Assembly (NCBI GenBank): GCA_037143795.1
Contig: JBAWXZ010000001.1
Span: forward strand, 248,001 to 312,000
Direction: 5' to 3'
Length of the DNA: 64,000 nucleotides
From: Firm-13 sp037143795
GTDB taxonomy: Bacteria > Bacillota > Clostridia > Saccharofermentanales > Saccharofermentanaceae
Shown one piece after another: positions 63,508 to 64,000 of this stretch (positions within the stretch are counted from its first letter, which is position 1; every line of letters starts with the position of its first letter). The position numbers were made by a program, and so were the translations under genes. The notes beneath the pieces were generated by a model. It was not told the DNA's origin and ran no database searches. It saw only the letters and a list, made by a program, of their open reading frames with translations.

Positions 63508-63911
63508 ATATTCATTTTTTGAATCTCCTGATTCTTTTTGGATAAGTCCTTTTTACTATTTCGGACAATCATATAAATTGCTGAATATATCAGGGTTGGT
63601 ATGTTGAAAAGAACTAATATGGCAATTGCGCTGATAAAGACTCTCGCTCCGGCTATTGTAAATAAGAGAAACCCAAATCCAGCTATCAGAGAAAGAAATA
63701 TACTGCATCCCGGAAGTACGAGCCCAGGCCATTTACTTTGCATTTTTGACAGGAATATCTGAAGAAATACCAAACCGGCAATAATTGGCAATCCGATCAA
63801 AATAAACATAATAGCGGAGGCTGTCCACGACCTCTGTGCATTAAACGCTCCAGCGGTTACTCCTGCTGCTGCAAATATCGAATACGAAGATATTATTATA
63901 GAATCAATCAT
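63492..63911 (-). CDS. Small membrane protein, function unknown
   Basis: 139 residues with four hydrophobic helices (IIISSYSIFAAAGVTAG, AIMFILIGLPIIAGLVFLQIFL, VLPGCSIFLSLIAGFGFLLF, FISAIAILVLFNIPTLIYSAIY) and a short charged C-terminus (KKDLSKKNQEIQK). I do not recognise the family. The start overlaps the stop of the gene to its right (ATGA), so the two are coupled. The end overlaps the convergent MFS gene by 16 bp. Confidence 0.7.
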   Translation of the reverse strand: MIDSIIISSYSIFAAAGVTAGAFNAQRSWTASAIMFILIGLPIIAGLVFLQIFLSKMQSKWPGLVLPGCSIFLSLIAGFGFLLFTIAGARVFISAIAILVLFNIPTLIYSAIYMIVRNSKKDLSKKNQEIQKMNIQDLE

Positions 63912-64000
63912 ATTGATTTTTCCCCCTTTGATTTTTTGTATTCAGAAATAAGAATCTTTGCTGTTTCAAAATCGAGCTTCTCGTCAATAGCAAAGCGCTT
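63908..64000 (-). CDS. C-terminal end of an unidentified protein (partial, off right edge)
   Basis: Only the last 30 residues are in the window: KRFAIDEKLDFETAKILIS followed by a Lys-rich end (EYKKSKGEKSI). The reading frame is open to the edge and the TGA overlaps the ATG of the small membrane protein gene. Possibly a small regulator or membrane-associated protein; too short to identify. Confidence 0.6.
   Translation of the reverse strand, partial: KRFAIDEKLDFETAKILISEYKKSKGEKSI

Overview
The window looks like a chromosomal stretch from a saccharolytic anaerobic Clostridia-type Bacillota. Evidence: strong AGGAGG-type ribosome binding sites, TTGACA/TATAAT promoters, tRNA genes with encoded CCA, YesN/YesM-type sugar two-component genes, a rubrerythrin-like protein, an old-yellow-enzyme Fe-S flavoprotein, DUF975 membrane proteins, and closest recognisable protein styles. 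Genus cannot be given from sequence reading alone. No phage, insertion sequence, CRISPR array or rRNA was seen.

Layout. (1) 1-5304, minus strand: a tight housekeeping operon proC-rnhA-NUDIX-ftsK-folD (folD runs off the left edge), then tRNA-Trp and a 2-enoate/dienoyl-CoA reductase-like flavoprotein on the plus strand. (2) 7804-12178, minus strand: cell-envelope genes (papain-like NlpC/P60-type hydrolase, glycerophosphodiester phosphodiesterase, GT-C-type membrane glycosyltransferase, TraX-like acyltransferase). (3) 12254-23717, minus strand: an alpha-glucoside operon read from one strong promoter flanked by two LacI-type palindromes. Order: unclassified (alpha/alpha)6 glycosidase, GH65 phosphorylase, LacI repressor, ABC binding protein and two permeases, GH31, beta-phosphoglucomutase. 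(4) 23962-30908: mixed genes (rubrerythrin-like, FabG-like SDR, membrane-anchored acidic protein, GNAT, zinc-ribbon membrane protein, a three-gene ABC-2 exporter), then tRNA-Pro(GGG). (5) 31213-40064: a rhamnose-type ABC importer (rhaS, two permeases, rhaT) with rhamnose mutarotase rhaM, divergent from a YesN/YesM-type two-component pair.

(6) 40079-54206 is the most interesting region. A DeoR regulator, a lipoate-protein ligase and an AraA/FucI-type sugar isomerase are read leftward. From the shared control region a seven-gene operon is read rightward: SorE-like zinc dehydrogenase, SorD-like SDR, then a complete 2-oxoacid-dehydrogenase complex (E2, E3 and a fused E1 alpha-beta), a PHP-domain protein and a class II aldolase. 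There is no sugar kinase anywhere in the window. The set looks like a self-contained sugar route ending in a dedicated lipoylated acyl-CoA-forming complex, which I do not recognise as a described pathway. The neighbouring rhamnose-type importer may feed it.

(7) 54383-60882, minus strand: pnp (with a long Arg/Gly/Pro/Asp-rich tail and a long leader hairpin), rpsO, an FAD-dependent dehydrogenase and two tandem DUF975 proteins. (8) 61055-64000: argJ and an MFS exporter (plus), a small membrane protein and a partial gene (minus) at the right edge. Start codons were set by ribosome binding sites, so several genes are shorter than their longest open frame.
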